From: Polytrichum commune
Lineage: Eukaryota > Streptophyta > Polytrichopsida > Polytrichales > Polytrichaceae
Assembly: GCA_950295325.1 (NCBI GenBank)
Contig: OX485806.1
Location: 42,778,001-42,842,000, forward strand
Reading direction: 5' to 3'
DNA: 64,000 nucleotides
A program made the position numbers and the translations under genes. Below, in pieces: positions 10,561 to 22,850 of this stretch. A model generated the notes under the pieces. The model had not been told where the DNA came from. It made no database searches and saw nothing but the letters and a program-made list of their open reading frames with translations. Every line of letters begins with the position of its first letter. Position 1 is the stretch's first letter.

Positions 10561-13264
10561 ACCCGGATGATAGGTGTATAACGTGAGTAGTTAGATTTTT
10601 AAGGGAGATTAAATATGCGTCGTAGTACCTCCGGAGGTTAGGCCTTAGTTTTTTACTAGTGTGGCTTTAAACTCCACTAACCAATTTCATATCTAGTTCT
10701 AACCTTAACCTACAACCTATTCTACGCGCAGACGCACCAGCCTTGAAACCAAGGCAATCCTAATTTGTGAATTGGGATGGTTCTGATACACCCAACCGGG
10801 TGTGACTCATACCACCCTAACTCAACGAACGGAATAACGACAATTTGATGGACCATTCAATTCTTCCTATTTCTTTATTTAGTTCTATTTAGTTTTCTAA
10901 GCGGGGGAACTTGGCCTAAGTCCCACCCTTCACACAAATTCCTTCTTAATTACTTACTTTTGTTTGCACGTCCTAACTCACTACATTAACATATTAGGCA
11001 TCACCCCTTACCTCGGGTCTCTTGCCAACAAGGGTTTACGATTTATTTTGTATGTTTTGATTGTTAAATGTGTTTACACTGGATAGACCACGAAATGCAA
11101 CTCAATGGGACCAGGGTGACGGGCGACCTGTAGGTTCAACCTGTTGCGCAATCTTCATAAATTGGGGCCATTACTCCTAATCTATGGGGCCAACAACATA
11201 ATAGTGGATTCGCGGGTCATTAACCCCACCTTTCCACCAACAACATTCAGAGTGGTCGTGTCGGTGATTAATCCGACTTACCACACACGAAACTTGCTAA
11301 TAAATGAAGCTACTACCACAAAACATACCAAGGGCCCCGAAAACAATGGAATTGGGTACTCCCTTGGCGGTCAAGTGGTCAAGCCACTTGACCTTACGAG
11401 ATAGGTGAGTGGGTTTAGAGATGCGTACCTTAGCCGTGCTCCCTCCAATCCTAAATGGAAGGCTTAAGGTTAGTTAATTTACCTCAATTTTCCTCGGTTG
11501 ATTTGGGCTTGATGTAGGCCGAGCCGCTACCTCCTTCCTTGCTCCACTTTCCGAGCGTCGACCTTGCCTCCTTCTTTGTAACTAGTTTGGTAGTAAGCGT
11601 ACCTTAGTTAACAATTAAAATATAAAGTGTTATTCTGCCCTGTAATTTAATCCTAAGCATAATATTTATACTTAGTGCACCAAATTATCTTTCCAATGAT
11701 CTAAAAATCACTCTAATCGGATAAGAAATGCAAAAGTTATGAGGGTTGGAAGTGTGAGGTCGATTCAACCGACCCTTCCAACCCACCTATCTACCTTCTA
11801 ACTTCAAAAATTCATAGCACATTCCTTACTACTTGGATCTAGGCTTTCCTTATACCATTGGAAAGCTATGAACAAGCTCTAACTAGAAAAATTATGACAT
11901 CAGCAGGTTAAGCTAATAGAAATTCAGCGGACTCCTTGTAACACAGCAGTCAATCAAGAAGGCTTAAACTATGTATCTCGCCTTCAACAATTCATATCTA
12001 ATTCAAATCTTAGTCAAATCAAACGTTCTATATGACCCTGGAGAGATATTAAAAAGATGTATTTGATATAAATATGTGATTAGAAAGGTAAGCCGAAGTG
12101 AACCCAGCAGGTCCTCTGTAATGCAGCAGTCAACCAAAAGTTCTCAAACTATGTGTCCCATCTTGCACAATTCATATCTAATTCAAATCATGCTCAAATC
12201 AAATGTTCTAAGCCATTTTGGAAAGCTACACAAAAGTTCTACTTGGGAAAAATATAATTTCTTGGAATTAAAATTCCTATTGGGCTCGCAGGTCTGATCC
12301 AGCAGCCGCTACCCACAAGACCACCCAGTTTTTTCTACTCCATCTTTGAAAATTCATAACTAATTGTCATCTCAACCAAATCACAAATGGGAAGCGGCTA
12401 TGGATAGCTATATGAAATCTCTCTAAGAGAAAAATGATAAGTATCTTGTTCTAGCTTTTGAACTAAGCCTTCAGGGCATTGGCAGATGAGGTCTATAATG
12501 CCTCTACTCAAAACTCTACCATCCAACCTACCTCTACAAAAGAAGGAATAATTTTGTTGGTGTGTTAATAAACACACAACCTAACTAGGAGAGAGAGAAT
12601 AGAGGAGGTTCTCAAGCCTTTCTTCTAGACCATTGAGAATACATGCTAAAGGATTTTTTCCTAACTACATTGAAGCAGGGCTTCGCCAAAAACTAGAGAA
12701 AGAAAGAGAGCTACAAGGTGGAAGGAGGGGTTTTTAAACCCTCTCACAAAAGGGTTGGACCCCTCCTCCACCGGATCCATTTTTCAAACCCTTTCCCGAA
12801 ATTTTGGCTCGGGGGTTTTTCCGGTTGAGGTTGCCACCCTCTCGCCGAGGTGGCTCCGACAAAAAACCTTTAGAAATCTTTCTAATTTTTCCGCCATCGA
12901 GTTGGCAAGGGGGCAAGTGGGCAAGTATCCCCCTTGCTCTCTTTCTTTTTTGTCTTCAAAATTCTTCACGCCGATTTTATCTTCTTACGTAAAACACCTC
13001 CAATAGTCTTGTGTGCCTCACACTAACTAATAAACTAACACTTGCTTAGCTAGCATCTACTAACATTTGCTTAATAACTAGCATCTACTAATATTTGCTT
13101 AGCTAGTTGTTTTTACTAGCTAGCACATTTTTTCTACTTTGCTATCTTCTAGCACTACTTAGTTTCATTTTGACCTTCCTTCTTCTAGGCTAAATGCTAA
13201 ATGAACTAATTTTTCCTAAATTCCCTATCAATTCTAACTTTTAATGCTAACATTCTAACTAAAA
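10561..13264. other. Unassigned noncoding, repetitive DNA
   Basis: No credible gene is seen on either strand. The stretch contains diverged ~180-bp tandem repeats (about 11,935-12,310) and, at 13,010-13,130, short TTTGCTTAGCTAGCATCTAC-type repeats just before the Copia fragment. The style resembles LTR or untranslated DNA of plant retrotransposons, but I found no matching termini. Confidence 0.4.
11935..12310. repeat. Diverged ~180-bp tandem repeats
   Basis: Blocks CAGCAGTCAA, AAACTATGT, AATTCATATCTAATTCAAAT and CAAATCAAA recur in the same order from about 11,945 and again from about 12,122. A third partial copy starts near 12,300. Similarity is moderate, indicating an old duplication. Confidence 0.6.
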
Positions 13265-15678
13265 GTGATCCCGCAGAGTGGTGGACCACTCAAAGGGTTC
13301 ACACTCATAATTAGACCCCTGTTACTGCATGCTAACCTACCAGTTACGTTATGGGGCCATGCAGTCCTACATGCAGCTGCACTGCTAAGGCTAAGACCAA
13401 CTTTATTTAATACCCAAACCCCATATGAGTTGGTAGCTGGCAGACCACCAAGTGTAGCACATATAAGAATATTTGGTTGCCAAGTCTAGGTCCCTGTTTC
13501 TGAACCTAACAGAAATACCATTGGACCTCATCGTCAAGAAGGGATTTATATAGGCTTTGATTCTGCATCAATTATCAGATACCTAGATCCTGTATCCGGA
13601 GCTTTACTTCGAGCCAAATTCGCAAATTGCAGATTTCTTGAAACTGTATTTCCAACCTTGCAGAAATTTCCTAAATAACCATATGAAAACCTTAACTTTC
13701 TAGCTCCTGAAACATTGACCATGAACCCTGATCCTCCCACGTCCTTATCTAATACAGAAGTAATTAAACTTTTGAACCTTAAATCAATGGCCGAGAATAC
13801 CCCAGATGGTTTCTCATCTGAAACCATAATCCTTAGACATCCCCTTCCTGGTACCGGGAATACCCTAGCCAAAAGACCACCTGAAAACCCAACCTATACC
13901 CCCCAACCAGCCAAAAGACTTAAATCACATTTTACAGCTGAAGATGTCCAAGATTTAAATTTCAAGACTGAAGACGTCCAAGACAAGAATGAAGACAGGG
14001 ATTTTTACCTCGGGGAACCATCTGAACCTCATGTAATCACACCTGATCCTAATCTGGACTCTAACCCAGCTACACTTAAACAAGCCATGTCTAGATCTGA
14101 CTGGCCACAATGGCAGCAAGCCATTATCACTGAATACACCTCTCTTCGTAAACATAAAGTATTCGGGGATCTGTCCATCGAACTTAATCAACCACCTGTA
14201 GGCCATAAGCTTATCTTTACTAGAAAGTTTGATACTCAGGGTAATGTCATCAGATACAAGGTCAGACTAGTAGCCCAGGGTTTCACACAAAGACCAGGCA
14301 TAGATTATGAGCAAACTTACAGTCCAGTCATGGATACTACTTCATTCAGATATTTGCTAGCCTTGACAGTCCATATGTCTTTGCATATCTACCTGTTAGA
14401 TGTTGTTACAGCCTATCTTCATGGTACATTAGATTATGTCTTATATCTAGTACCCCCTCCTGGATTTCTCAATCAAGTACCTAACCCAAAGCCAGGGAGA
14501 TTTGCAGGGTTAAGAATTCATAAAGCTTTATATGGCCTGAAACAATCAGGACGCACCTGGTATCACCATTTGTGCTATTTTCTGATAAGCAAAGGTTTTA
14601 TATATAACTCTACCCTACCCTGTATTTAACTCTTACTAAAAACTCAGAATTTATTATTTTGGCCGTATATGTTGATGACTTAAACATAATAGGTACATCA
14701 GAACTTTGTCAATATGCTCAAAATATACTCACCCAGAAGTTTGACATGAAATTTTTAGGCCCTACCACCTACTGTCTAGGACTCCAGGTACATCACATAC
14801 CAAACCAGGGTATACTTCTGCATCAGGAGGCATATGTGAACAAAATTCTTAAAGAATTTCAAATGGATCAAGCTAATCCACTAGCTGCCCCAATGATAGG
14901 ACCTAGCAAAACTAATAATGATCCGTATCAACCTCGTGAGGAGGAGGAGGAGATTATAGACAAGTCTAGGTACCTCACAGCGGTTGGAATGTTCACATAT
15001 CTAACGACACACACTAGACCTGATATAGCATTTGCGACCAACATACTAGCTAGACATAGTCAGAGTCCTACAATCATACATTGGAATGGTATTAAGCACC
15101 TTCTAAAATACCTACGCGGGACTTCTGATCTTGGATTATTCTACAAGAGAACTAACAAACCTGAAATTTCAGGTTTTGCAGATTCAGGTTTTCGAACTGA
15201 TATGATTGCAGGAAAGTCGCAGACTGGTTACATATTCATGAAAAATGGTGCTCCCATATCTTGGAAGTCCACAAAGCAGACAACTACTGCTACTTCGACT
15301 AACCATGCTGAGCTTCTCGCGTTTCATGAAGCTGCAAAGGAATGCGTATGGCTGAGGACTATGGAACAAATTCTGATAAAACAATGCAGGTTGCAGATCA
15401 AGGAATAGCCTACTACCATTTTCGAGGATAATGTTGCCTGCATCAGGCAAATGAGTTCTGGTTTCATAAAGGCTGATCGGACGAAACATATCAGCCCACA
15501 CATATTTACATACAGTCAAGACTTAATAGAAAAGGGACAGTTAGAAATTCAAAAAGTACAATCTGAGCATAATTTAGCTGACATGTTGACTAAAGCTCTA
15601 CCAGCCTACAAACTTAGAAAATTGATAGAAGCAGCTGGGATGAAGACACTCCACTCATTAACCTCATCTGGATGTTAA
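13265..15678 (+). pseudogene. Copia pol: integrase C-terminus, RT, RNase H
   Basis: The first ~140 codons are the end of integrase (TPYELVAGRPPSVAHIRIFG). RT begins near 14,090 and has the FTRKFDTQGNVIRYKVRLVA block and the catalytic YVDD at about 14,665. The late RT motif HTRPDIAFATN lies near 15,010. RNase H covers 15,180-15,650, with ADSGF, ATSTNHAELLA and TKHISPHIF motifs. Breaks: TAG at about 13,487, TAA at about 13,675, a frameshift at about 14,615 and TAG at about 15,406. Similarity of motifs to plant Copia is high, but the gene is dead. Confidence 0.9.
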
Positions 15679-15765
15679 TACTATTTTCTTTATCCAAGGT
15701 TTTATCCTAGGAAGGGTTTTACTTGGAAAAGTTTTTAATGAGGTTAACACCAGGTTGAGGAGGAA

Positions 15766-16125
15766 TGTTAAGATAGCAATTAGATATAGCAACCAGGTGT
15801 TAATTAATTCTAAGGGTCCAGGGTATTAGCCTGGATACCCGCCTGTAATAGGAACATCACTCAGTATGTTTAATGGGTTAACCTGAACCCGGTTACCTCA
15901 GACCAGGACTTCAGCCTGTCATTGCCGGGTATCAACCAGTATAGTATGAAGTAGACAAGGTGCTGGTATACGGTGCACGTAGGTTGCCGACACCTGGCCT
16001 TCATACCCTAAGGCCATACACTCTATTATATATATCCCTTATTTCCCCATTAAGGGAGAGTTAATTCTGAAGTATTTTATGCACCGAAATTCTGTCTCAC
16101 TGAGCAACCTGACTTACTTCCAACA
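15766..16125 (+). repeat. Candidate Copia 3' LTR
   Basis: It has TGTT...AACA termini, a polypurine tract immediately upstream and a length of 360 bases. A TATA-like ATTATATATATCCC lies near 16,025. There is no second LTR in the window to confirm the borders. Confidence 0.6.
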
Positions 16126-16620
16126 GAAGGGTCGGAGGGGGGGGGGAGGGGGAGGACGGGGAGGGAGGCCGGGGGAGGACGGGCAGGGAGGACGGGGAGG
16201 ACGGGGGAGGGAGGACGGGGAACGGGAGGAAGGTAAGTGGGAACGGGGGGGGGGGCGGACGGGGGGGAACGCGGGGAGCGTGTGGGAACGTGGGGATCCA
16301 GGTCGAGAGCGTGAGGGACCAGTGAGGGAGGTTCGGGACTAGCGCGTTAGCCTACGGGACCGGCGAAGGAAGAAGACGAACCAGGGCAGTAAGGATGGGG
16401 CTAGTCCCAGTCCCCGAGGTTACTAGTGAAGGCAAGCAAGCCAACTGGTGAGCAGTCCCGGGTAACCAGCGAAGGCGAACAATCCCGGGTAACCAATGAA
16501 GACAAGCAGGCTGACTGGTCCGGTTATCTAGAGCCGGCAGACTGGCGAGTTACTAGTGAGGATGAACGAACGAACCAGTTGGAGGCCGGGCTTAGGGCCA
16601 GCTCACATGGCACATATAGC
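16126..16620. other. G-rich tract followed by short degenerate repeats
   Basis: From 16,133 to about 16,300 the plus strand is strongly purine/G-rich (many GGGGGGAGGACGGGGAGG-type runs), with quadruplex potential. From about 16,425 to 16,600, blocks such as CAGTCCCGGGTAACCA and GAAGACAAGCAGG repeat imperfectly. The Gly/Arg-rich translation of the G tract is a composition artefact. I see no gene. Confidence 0.6.
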
Positions 16621-16868
16621 TAATAGGGAATTAATGTAAATAGGACCATTTTGAGAAGCGTAGAGGCACGGTCCTATTCCCGCTTTAGAGCACATGTCAA
16701 TTAAGTAGCTTAGGTGATATGAAAAGATATGTAAGTAGGAATTACATGTTAGACTAAATAGATTTAATCTCTATGAATTAAGACTTTTAAATCAGGCTAT
16801 ATTTAGATACAATGATAAATTTAGCTAAAGCTAACATTTACAAAAATCTACAAAAACCTAGATGTGAA

Positions 16869-17155
16869 ACACTATATAAAGGGGCCAAGTTAGGTCCCCT
16901 AATACACTTCATTTCATTCCGAATATCCTACATGAGTGTCCGGGTCTCGGACTATTAGTGGCACGCGTTGGTGCAATTTAATACTAGTGGCACGCGTTGG
17001 TGCAAATTATTATTAGTGGCACGCGTTGGTGCAAATTACTACTAGTGGCACGCGTTGGTGCAAATTAATACTTAAAAGCACGCGTGGTGCAACTTGATAA
17101 ACCTAAGGCACGCGTGGTGCTTCTAGTAGGAGAAATTGAGACACAGGCGTGGTGC
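16869..17155 (+). repeat. ~29-bp tandem repeats downstream of a TATA box
   Basis: A TATA box (ACTATATAAAGG) lies at 16,871-16,882. About 80 bases later the unit GGCACGCGTTGGTGC plus an AT-rich spacer repeats at about 16,960, 16,989, 17,018 and 17,047. Shortened forms (GCACGCGTGGTGC) follow near 17,079, 17,108 and 17,144. The GCAC/GTGC arms can pair. It may be the promoter and R/U5 of an unassigned LTR. Confidence 0.65.
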
Positions 17156-18480
17156 ACTCTAGTTGGAATGTTGGAGAATTAGCTTTCGGAAAATCAAGCA
17201 AGCATACGGCCGAAAGGTCTCTTACGACTTAGGCAATTAAAGAGATTACTTCGCGGCCGGTTGGTAAAATTATTCACGTTCATCAAAAGGATCCACATTG
17301 AGATTTCCATACTTCGAGCAATTGTGATATTTCCAAAAGATTATACAATGAGGTACGGAGAAGAGGAGTAGCCAAGTGGCTAGCAACGCGCCACCTAGGG
17401 AAAGCATATGTGGAAGATAGCTCGGGAGGCCGTCAAACTTGGAGTGGACACCTAAGTTGTGAAAGCCGTAATTACCTCCCTCCAAGTGATTTCAGAATTG
17501 AGGTATTTTGATGGGCAAGATCCACTCGAGGGGATCCTAAGCTATCAAGTGCTAGGCAAGAAGAGATGATCTAAAAGCTAAGCCATCACCTCGCTACTCC
17601 ACATACCACTTAGGGGAATTTTAAAAGATAACCAAGGGGGACACTTGGGGATCTAACTCAAGCAATATAACCAAGATTTGGTAGGACCATAGGAATATGA
17701 GTGATTATTAGATCTAGCACCTTGAGTGAATATTGGAGTATGAGGGAAACAACAACGCTCTCATACCTCAAGTATTCCTAAAAGGATTTAGAATTAGTGA
17801 GGGAATATGCTTATCCCTTATGAAGAACTTATGCAAAAGATCTCGAGGTTAGAAAATTAGTAAACGTGGGAAACCACTCGAGTAATAAATCACACTAGAA
17901 TAGCAAAGAGACATGATGATATTGGAACCAAAACTATTTCAAGTATACGAACTTACAAATCGAACATAATTGAGGAAAGACTTTAAAACACTCAAACCAT
18001 GAAAGATATTGTATGTAGGAATAAGAGCTCCGTTAGAACACTTAACCTTGACATTAGGATTTCGGGGAACATAACCTTGAAAACTAGGACACTTTCCCCT
18101 TAGGGATTTATAGAAGACCTTAGTACAACATTCTTGATAGGGAGAGAATAAGAATATCTTGCTAGTCATTCGAACCATGAAAGAAGCAAGATCTAGTAAC
18201 TGAGTATTAGGAAGGATTCAATCTTAAGAAACACTTGACCTTTATAGTAGGTTTCGGGGAACATAAACTTGCAATCTTAGGTCAACTACTCCTTGAGAAA
18301 TCAAAAAAGCACTGAAGCTATATGTTACAAAATTAAGACAGTGGAGAAAGTATAAACACCTTCACAAGTATTGGAAACTAAGATGGTCTAATTTTGGTGG
18401 GAGTAACTTCCATGTAAACCGGTTTAGCAGCGGGTTACACCGTCTAAGTTGCTGAGGGTTGAAGGTAACCTCCACAAGAC
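17156..18480. other. Unassigned noncoding DNA
   Basis: No gene is recognisable. One internal duplication is visible: TTTCGGGGAACATAA with neighbouring sequence occurs at about 18,058 and again at about 18,246. Codon-like continuity is absent on both strands. It is possibly the leader of a retroelement whose repeats lie just upstream. Confidence 0.4.
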
Positions 18481-19012
18481 TGAGTGGTTGTTTGTTAGCA
18501 TCAAACATCATACAAAGAAGTTATGATGGTCTGAAGCTACGGGGGTTTCTAGGCCTAGCGGCTAAGGGAAAATGTCTAGTTGGCCCCAACTCTTGGTAGA
18601 GAGACAAAAAGGTTTCTTCACGGTGGGGTAGGGGCCCTGCGTGGAGTCCTAGAGGCTTATATGGGTGAGGTGGTGTAGCCTCACCTACCCAAGGCCGAAC
18701 GGCACAGCCTCCATGGGCTTTGGCCCAATGTGGGGCCATAATTGCCTAGTATGCTTCGGGTTGTTATAGTGTTGCTCCGGCAATGCGATGATCAACATGA
18801 GATTGGACTTCCATGGATGGAGGTCCACATCTAGGAATTGGTTACCGATTAAAGGCTGAGTCCTGGGGTTGGTTCCCCTCTTATGAACTGTAAGGTCCGG
18901 GGTAAGAGGAGTTAACCATTAGTATGGCGGAATGTGAAGGGTTAGTGCTTGTAACCTTTCCTAGAAATGAAAATTGGCAATATTGTTAATGGGGCTAGGA
19001 AGGGTGGCGACA
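18481..19012 (+). repeat. 3' part of a chromovirus LTR
   Basis: From GAGTGGTTGTTTGTTAGCAT the sequence is collinear with the last ~530 bases of the 976-bp LTR and ends GGGTGGCGACA at 19,012. The first ~440 bases of the LTR are missing. It is diverged by several small indels. Confidence 0.8.
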
Positions 19013-19112
19013 TGTTTGGCTTGGGCACCTGCAAGTGCAGGCCACCTTCACCGAAGGGCTTGTGTGATATTTTTAGGCTCCCTCGGAAGGGGGTGGCCCA
19101 AAAGTGCCACAT
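19013..19112 (+). repeat. Dispersed ~95-bp module, copy 2
   Basis: It carries the ACCTGCAAGTGCAGG hairpin, CTTCACCGAAGGGCTTGTG and GGGGGTGGCCCAAAAGT, the same order as on the minus strand at 10,560-10,466. It follows the LTR fragment directly. Confidence 0.6.
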
Positions 19113-19149
19113 TGTAGTGATGCATGTGATAATGATATGGTTGTGCTTT

Positions 19150-19468
19150 GTGTTTTGATTTTTTCTATAGTGATTTTTTTGTATGGCCCACTTAACCGGG
19201 GGGGGGGGATTAGTTGGATTCCTAGGTATGCTTATGGTTCATTCATGAGAGGATAGGAAGTTGTTGTTGTTTGTAGTTGATGTTTTGGATGTTTAAGTAG
19301 ATGATAAATGTAAAGGGTTATAGTTTTGATTTTGTGGGCATCTTATGACTGTTTGTTTGTATATGTCTGGTTTTTTATGTGCTCAATTGGAGTATTGTCT
19401 TAGTTTGTTGATTTTGGCTTGTATGTGTTTTGTGTTGTCGGTGTAATTGAATAGGTCATCAATATAGG
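19150..19468 (-). pseudogene. Probable non-LTR (LINE) reverse transcriptase fragment
   Basis: Reading away from the gap on the minus strand, a YIDD box opens the fragment, followed by ITD/NTKHIQAKINKLRQYSN and then, after frame breaks, a CPQN block and NEP.AYLGIQLI. The order YxDD, amphipathic helix, YLGI is that of LINE-type RT between motif C and the thumb. The rest of the gene would lie in the gap or is lost. A run of ten G at 19,199-19,208 interrupts the end. Confidence 0.45.
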
Positions 19469-19668
19469 NNNNNNNNNNNNNNNNNNNNNNNNNNNNNNNN
19501 NNNNNNNNNNNNNNNNNNNNNNNNNNNNNNNNNNNNNNNNNNNNNNNNNNNNNNNNNNNNNNNNNNNNNNNNNNNNNNNNNNNNNNNNNNNNNNNNNNNN
19601 NNNNNNNNNNNNNNNNNNNNNNNNNNNNNNNNNNNNNNNNNNNNNNNNNNNNNNNNNNNNNNNNNNNN
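19469..19668. other. Assembly gap (N run)
   Basis: 200 undetermined bases separate the LINE-like fragment from the tandem array of transposon copy 2. The left end of copy 2 and the 3' exons of its gene B may be in, or collapsed into, this gap. Confidence 0.99.
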
Positions 19669-22600
19669 TATTTCAAACTAAAATCACTCTAACTCAAAAC
19701 ATACACCTCCCCCCTCCCCCTCTCGGTTTTGAGACCCCCCCCCCACAATTCAGAAATCACACCATATTTCAACAAAGCATATTTCAAACTAAAATGAATC
19801 TCCCTCCCAACATACTCCTCCCCCCCCTCTCGGTTCCGAGACCCCCCCCCCCACATTTCAGAAATCACACCATATTTCAACCAAACATATTTCACACTAA
19901 AATCAATCTCCTTCAAAACATACAACCCCCCCCCCCTCTCGGTCTCGAGACCCCCCCCCCCCCCACATTTCAGAAATCACACCATATTTCAACCAAGCAT
20001 ATTTCAAACTAAAATCAATCTCCCTCACAACATACAACCCCCCCCCCCTCTCGGTTCCGAGGCCCCCCCCCCACATTTCAGAAATCACACCATATTTCAA
20101 CCAAACATATTTCAAACTAAAAACAATCTCCTTGAAAACATACACCCCCCCCCCCCCGCTGTCGGTTCCAAGACCCCCCCCCCCATATTTTAGAAATCAC
20201 ACCATTTTTCAATCAAGCATATTTCAAACTAAAATCAATCTCCCTCAAAACATACACCTCCCCCCACTTTCAAAGTTCCGAGCCCCCCCCCCCCACATTT
20301 CAGAAATCACACCATATTTCAACCAAGCATATTTCAAACTAAAATGAATCTCCCTCAAAACATACACCTCCCACCCCCTCTCGGTTTTGAGACCCCCCCC
20401 CAAATTCAGAATTCACACCATATTTCAACCAAGCATATTTCAAACTACAAATAATCTCCCTCAAAACATACACCCCCCCCTCTCGATTCCGAGACCCCCC
20501 CCCCACATTTCAGAAATCACACCACATTTCAACCAAGCATATTTCAAACTAAAATCAATCTCCCTCACAACATACACCTGCCCCCATTCTCGGTTCCGAG
20601 ACCCCCCCCACATTTTCGAAATCACACCATATTTCAACCAAGCATATTTCAAACTAAAATCAATCTCCCCCCTCTCGGTTCCGAGACCCCCCCCCACATT
20701 TCAGAAATCACATCATATTTCATCCAAACATATTTCAAACTAAAATCAATCTCCCTCACAACATACACCTCCCCCCCCCTCTCGGTTCCGAGACCCCCCC
20801 ACATTTCAGAAATCACACCATATTTCAACAAAACATATTTCAAACTAAAATCAATCTCCCTCAAAACATACAACCCCCCCCCCTCTCGGTTCCGAGGCCC
20901 ACCCCCCCACATTTTAGAAATCACACCATATTTCAACCAAGCATATTTCAAACTAAAAACAATCTCCTTGAAAACATACACCCCCCCCCCCCCCGCTGTC
21001 GGTTCCAAGACCCCCCCCCATATTTCAGAAATCACACCATTTTTCAATCAAGCATATTTCAAACTAAAATCAATCTCCCTCAAAACATACACCTCCCCCC
21101 CCGCTGTCGGTTCCAAGACCCCCCCCCCCCATATTTCAGAAATCACACCATTTTTCAATCAAACATATTTCAAACTAAAATCAATCTCCCTCAAAACATA
21201 CACCTCCCCCCCCTCTCGGTTCCGAGCCCCCCCCCCCCCCGCATTTCAGAAATCACACCATATTTCAACCAAGCATATTTCAAACTAAAATGAATCTCCC
21301 TCAAAACATACACCTCCCCCCCCCCTCGGTTCCGAGACCCCCCCCCCCCACAATTCAGAATTCACACCATATTTCAACCAAGCATATTTCAAACTACAAA
21401 TAATCTCCCTCAAAACATACACCCCCCCTCTCGATTCCGAGACCCCCCCCACACATTTCAGAAATCACACCGTATTTCAACCAAGCATATTTCAAACTAA
21501 AATCAATCTCCCTCACAACATACACCTCCCCCCCCTCTCGGTTCCGAGACCCCCCCCAACATTTCAGAAATCACACCATATTTCAACCAAGCATATTTCG
21601 AACTAAAATCAATCTCCCTCACAACATACACCTCCCCCCCGCTCTCGGTTCCGAGCCCCCCCCCCCGCATTTCAGAAATCACACCATATTTCAACCAAAC
21701 ATATTTCAAACTTAAATCAATCTCCCTCACAACATACACCTCCCCCCCCTCTCGGTTCCGAGACCCCCCCACATTTCAGAAATCACACCATATTTCAAAC
21801 TAAAATCAATCTCCCTCAAAACATACAACCCCCCCCCTCTCGGTTCCGAGGCCCCCCCCCCACATTTCAGGATTCACACCATATTTCAACCAAGCATATT
21901 TCAAACTAAAAACAATCTCCTTGAAAACATACACCCCCCCCCCGCTCTCGGTTCCGAGACCCCCCCCCCCCCATATTTCAGAAATCACACCATTTTTCAA
22001 TCAAGTGTATTTCAAACTAAAATCAATCTCCCTCAAAACATACACCTCCCCCCCCCTCTCGGTTCCGAGCCCCCCCCCCCCCCGCATTTCAGAAATCACA
22101 CCATATTTCAACCAAACATATTTCAAACTAAAATGAATCTCCCTCAAAACATACACCTCCCCCCCCCCTCTCCGTTCCGAGACCCCCCCCACACACAATT
22201 CAGAAATCACACCATATTTCAACCAAGCATATTTCAAACTAAAATCAATCTCCCTCACAACATACACCTCCCCCCCCTCTCGGTTCCGAGCCCCCCCCCC
22301 CTGCATTTCAGAAATCACACCATATTTCAACCAAACATATTTCAAACTTAAATCAATCTCCCTCACAACATACACCTCCCCCCCGCTCTCGGTTCCAAGC
22401 CCCCCCCCCCACATTTCTGAAATCAAACCATATTTCAACCAAGCATATTTCAAACTAAAATGAATCTCCCTCAAAACATACACCTCCCCCCCCTCCTGGT
22501 TCTGAGACCCCCCCTTACATTTCAGAAATCGCACCATATTTCAACAGAGCATATTTCAAACTAAAATCAATCTCCCTCAAAACATACACCTCCCCCCCCC

Positions 22601-22850
22601 CTCTCGGTTCCGAGACCCCCCCCCACATTTCAGAAATCACACCATATTTCAACCAAGCATATTTCAAACTAAAATCAGTCTAACTCAAAACATACACCTC
22701 CCCCCCCTTCTCGGTTCCGAGCCCCCCCCCTACATTTCAGAAATCACACCATATTTCAACCAAGCATATTTCAAACTAAAATCAATATCCCTCAAAACAT
22801 ACACCTCCCCCCCCCCTCTCGGTTCCGAGACCCCCCCAATTTCATAAATC
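19669..22850. repeat. Intronic array B1: about 30 units of ~105-110 bp with polyC and palindrome
   Basis: Each unit has, on the plus strand, CTCTCGGTTCCGAG, a run of 7-14 C, CATTTCAGAAATCACACCAT, a TTTCAACCAAGCATATTTC block and CAAACTAAAATCAATCTCCC. On the sense strand of gene B this reads as G-run, then the hairpin CTCGGAACCGAG, then a second G-run. Units are 85-95% alike by eye. The array lies immediately downstream of the donor after the ParB-like exon, i.e. in an intron. Confidence 0.9.

Larger units (their letters stand above)
13265..16125 (+). mobile_element. Ty1/Copia retrotransposon, 5'-truncated, with 3' LTR
   Basis: The pol order integrase, RT, RNase H is the Copia order. A polypurine stretch (AGGTTGAGGAGGAA) at 15,752-15,765 is followed at once by a candidate 3' LTR starting TGTTAAGATAGC and ending CCAACA at 16,125. 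The 5' LTR, gag, protease and most of integrase are absent; the left boundary is at about 13,265. Confidence 0.75.

Noticed and set aside
13546-13872. Minus-strand frame opposite the Copia integrase
   Set aside because: Shadow of the plus-strand pol gene, with no homology of its own.
16079-16342. Gly/Arg-rich small protein
   Set aside because: Arises from a G-rich low-complexity tract; no codon structure.
19383-19676. 97-residue frame crossing the N run
   Set aside because: Most of it is undetermined sequence. Only the part outside the gap (YIDD onward) is informative and is reported as a LINE RT fragment.
19689-22537. Series of Gly/Pro-rich frames in array B1
   Set aside because: Translations of the polyC/palindrome minisatellite; no conserved frame across unit-length changes.
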